Assembly: GCF_018691265.1 (NCBI RefSeq)
Contig: NW_024881296.1
Location: 9,703,427-9,767,426 of the forward strand
Direction: 5' to 3'
DNA length: 64,000 bases
From: Tyto alba
Taxonomy: Eukaryota; Chordata; Aves; Strigiformes; Tytonidae
Under the pieces are notes generated by a model that was given only the letters and a program-made list of their open reading frames with translations, ran no database searches and was not told the origin of the DNA. A program made the position numbers and the translations under genes. Numbering within the stretch: position 1 is the first letter of the stretch; the number at the start of each line of letters is the position of its first letter. This document shows, in pieces, positions 62,136 to 64,000 of the stretch.

Positions 62136-62812
62136 GATGCTTTCTTAGAAAGAACATTTAGAAAGTGATGCTCACACACAAGATTTGTAGGGGTAGATGC
62201 TGAACAAAGGACACAAAGTTCACCCTCTCTGCATAAGTGCAAAATGAGGAAGGTAACACTTGACAAAGTGAAATGCAGCACGGAGCCCTACAGTGAGGTG
62301 AGTTGTGCTGTGAAATTAAGAAACAGCTGAAATGACCCACATTTCCAGTCCCATGAAATGTCACCCTGTCCAGCATGCTGCTGGCCCCACTCCTGGTTCT
62401 GCTGAAGTGCCCTGTAACTGATATGCCACGTGCATCTAAATTACAAGGCTTCGGTACAAAATATTCCACCACTGAACATTCGTTAATCTGTGCAGAAGAC
62501 CCTGTAAAAGTTGAGTAGTATGACAGCCACCTGGGAAGTGCAAGTAGGAATAAACATTCTGGGAATTCACAATAAAAAAAAAAAAATCATAATTAAAGAG
62601 GAAGAACATGACAAATCAGATTTCACCAGCAATTTTAGTTAATAAAATCTCAATTCTCAGCTTCTCTAGGTAAATATATAAGAATGATTCAGGAAGACTC
62701 TTACAATTTAGGCTCATTCCCTCTTCTTTATTTTCACCAGGAGGAAATTTATTTATTATTTCTTGATTTTTTTTTTTTTAATTTGTCTAGTAGTGAGCCT
62801 GGATCACATGAG

Positions 62813-62848
62813 TGTGTATGTGTATATATATATATACATATATGTATT
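62813..62848. repeat. TG/TA microsatellite
   Basis: TGTGTATG grading into (TA)7 and 'catatatgtat'. Confidence 0.85.
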
Positions 62849-63659
62849 ACTGCACTTATGTAGAAGCAGAGAAGGAATGATGTGCATTTAAATGGTAAAA
62901 ATCTGTGTATTACAAGCACAAGAGATCCAATATTTAATGGATATCTGGATGTTTTCCAATCTACATACAATATTTTTTAGTATTATCTGACTCTCTCATC
63001 CTCTTTCCAGTAGATTTTTATGTTGTGTCTTTTTTTAGAAAAGCCATAGATTTCAGTTAATCATACATCCCATTATGCACAATGTAAGTTGTATAAACTT
63101 GCAAATTACTGTCATATTAAAATGTTATATTAGCTTTATTTAGTATAATTATGGAAATTATATTTTCCCATCTGTTAAATACAGCTTTTTACCAAGGACA
63201 CATTAAACACATAATTCCAAACAATCAAAAAAAAAAAATGGGAAAAGATTTCAAAATATCATTTCTAGCAGAAGAATATAAAAAATTATAGAAGTCTCTA
63301 TCCAACCTTTTCCTTGCAAATATTTATCTTACCCCAACTTAAGTTCAAGCATATTCACCTTTTGACCTCAGCACTGAAATGGATTGCTCATGCCAGCTGT
63401 GCAGAGTGGTTTTATAACTCTGCACATACTTACACTAATCAGGATAATATGACATATCGAAATTTTTATCTGGAAATCTCTTAGATGACCATGGAGCTGA
63501 AACAGGCAGATAAAAGAGAAGCTGGAGGTGCAGGAACAATACACAAGACAAATGATGTCTTGGAAATGGGTATTGATTCCATTAAAGAAACATGCTTCAA
63601 GACAAAGTCAAAAGATTTTCTTCCTGTTGCATCTGGATTATTATGAATAAGCATTCCAT

Positions 63660-63744
63660 AAAAAAAAAAAAAAAAAAAAAACAACCAAAAAACAAACAAC
63701 AAAAAACACAACAAAAACAAACAAACAAACAAACAAAAAAACCC
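63660..63744. repeat. A22 followed by (CAAA/CAAAA)n
   Basis: A pure A run grades into CAAA and CAAAAA units, 85 bases in all. ORFs across it are Lys/Gln/Asn repeats of no significance. Confidence 0.9.
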
Positions 63745-64000
63745 CACAACCAGTTAAGCCTCAAGGCAGAAATGTGTGGCTGCTGCTTTTGCTATGGTTG
63801 TGATGGACATGAGCTGGTAGCAGCTGAGCAATGAGTCATGACTGAATGAGTTGTGAAGGATTTTTGGCTTGTATGTGCAGCTGTGTGTTTTCCTATGACC
63901 CTTAAAACTGCTCTGAAAATTAAGAACCTATTATGGGCAGAAAGCAGACCATTCCCCAGCTGCTTGCCAAGCAGCTTTGAAATTGAGGAGGATCCAGGGC

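Larger units (their letters stand above)
62136..64000. other. Non-coding DNA with simple repeats
   Basis: No recognisable gene. It contains A/T tracts, a TA microsatellite (62,813-62,848) and a long A-rich tract (63,660-63,744). Confidence 0.45.

Noticed and set aside
63481..63834. Phe-rich and Lys-rich ORFs near the window end
   Set aside because: Translations of the A22/(CAAA)n tract.
1..64000. CRISPR arrays, bacterial operons, prophage, tRNA or rRNA genes
   Set aside because: No regularly spaced repeats, clustered long ORFs, ribosome-binding patterns or RNA-gene cores were seen. The sequence is vertebrate in texture.

Overview
The window is 64 kb of AT-rich vertebrate chromosomal DNA with no recognisable protein-coding gene and no rRNA or tRNA gene. 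A bird is the most likely source. The recognisable repeats are chicken-repeat-1 (CR1) LINEs, including a fragment very close to the avian CR1 reverse transcriptase, and two endogenous-retrovirus solo LTRs. No L1, Alu or B-type repeat was seen. Most open reading frames are short, lie on both strands and resemble nothing known. The window is best read as a gene desert or part of a very long intron.

Layout. 1-1.8 kb: plain AT-rich DNA. About 1.84-3.64 kb: a long, heavily decayed CR1 on the + strand. 3.6-29.4 kb: mostly featureless DNA with scattered A/T tracts. Within it are several blocks that look like conserved non-coding elements (about 9.0-9.5, 11.04-11.49, 17.88-18.06 and 20.7-21.04 kb), two exon-like ORFs (25.4 and 26.3 kb) and a GC/CpG-rich island (27.29-27.85 kb) followed by a homeodomain/POU-motif cluster. 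29.44-30.34 kb: a younger avian CR1 fragment that starts with a foldback of its own sequence and lacks its 3' end. 31.03-31.57 kb: a solo LTR on the - strand flanked by a near-perfect 6-bp duplication. 32-55.9 kb: low-complexity tracts, candidate regulatory blocks (34.2 and 43.1-43.3 kb), a LINE 3' fragment (about 35.9 kb) and exon-like segments (44.1 and 48.3 kb). 55.97-58.26 kb: a second ancient CR1, on the - strand, split by a 1.0-kb ERVL-type LTR (56,874-57,877). The rest is AT-rich with simple repeats.

No genes act together here. What the sequence does record is the order of insertions (ancient CR1, then younger CR1 and LTRs) and a few short blocks whose base composition or motif content suggests regulatory function. 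Repeat identities come from recognition of family sequence patterns, not from a database search. Calls of conserved element, exon and CpG island are inferences with stated tests.
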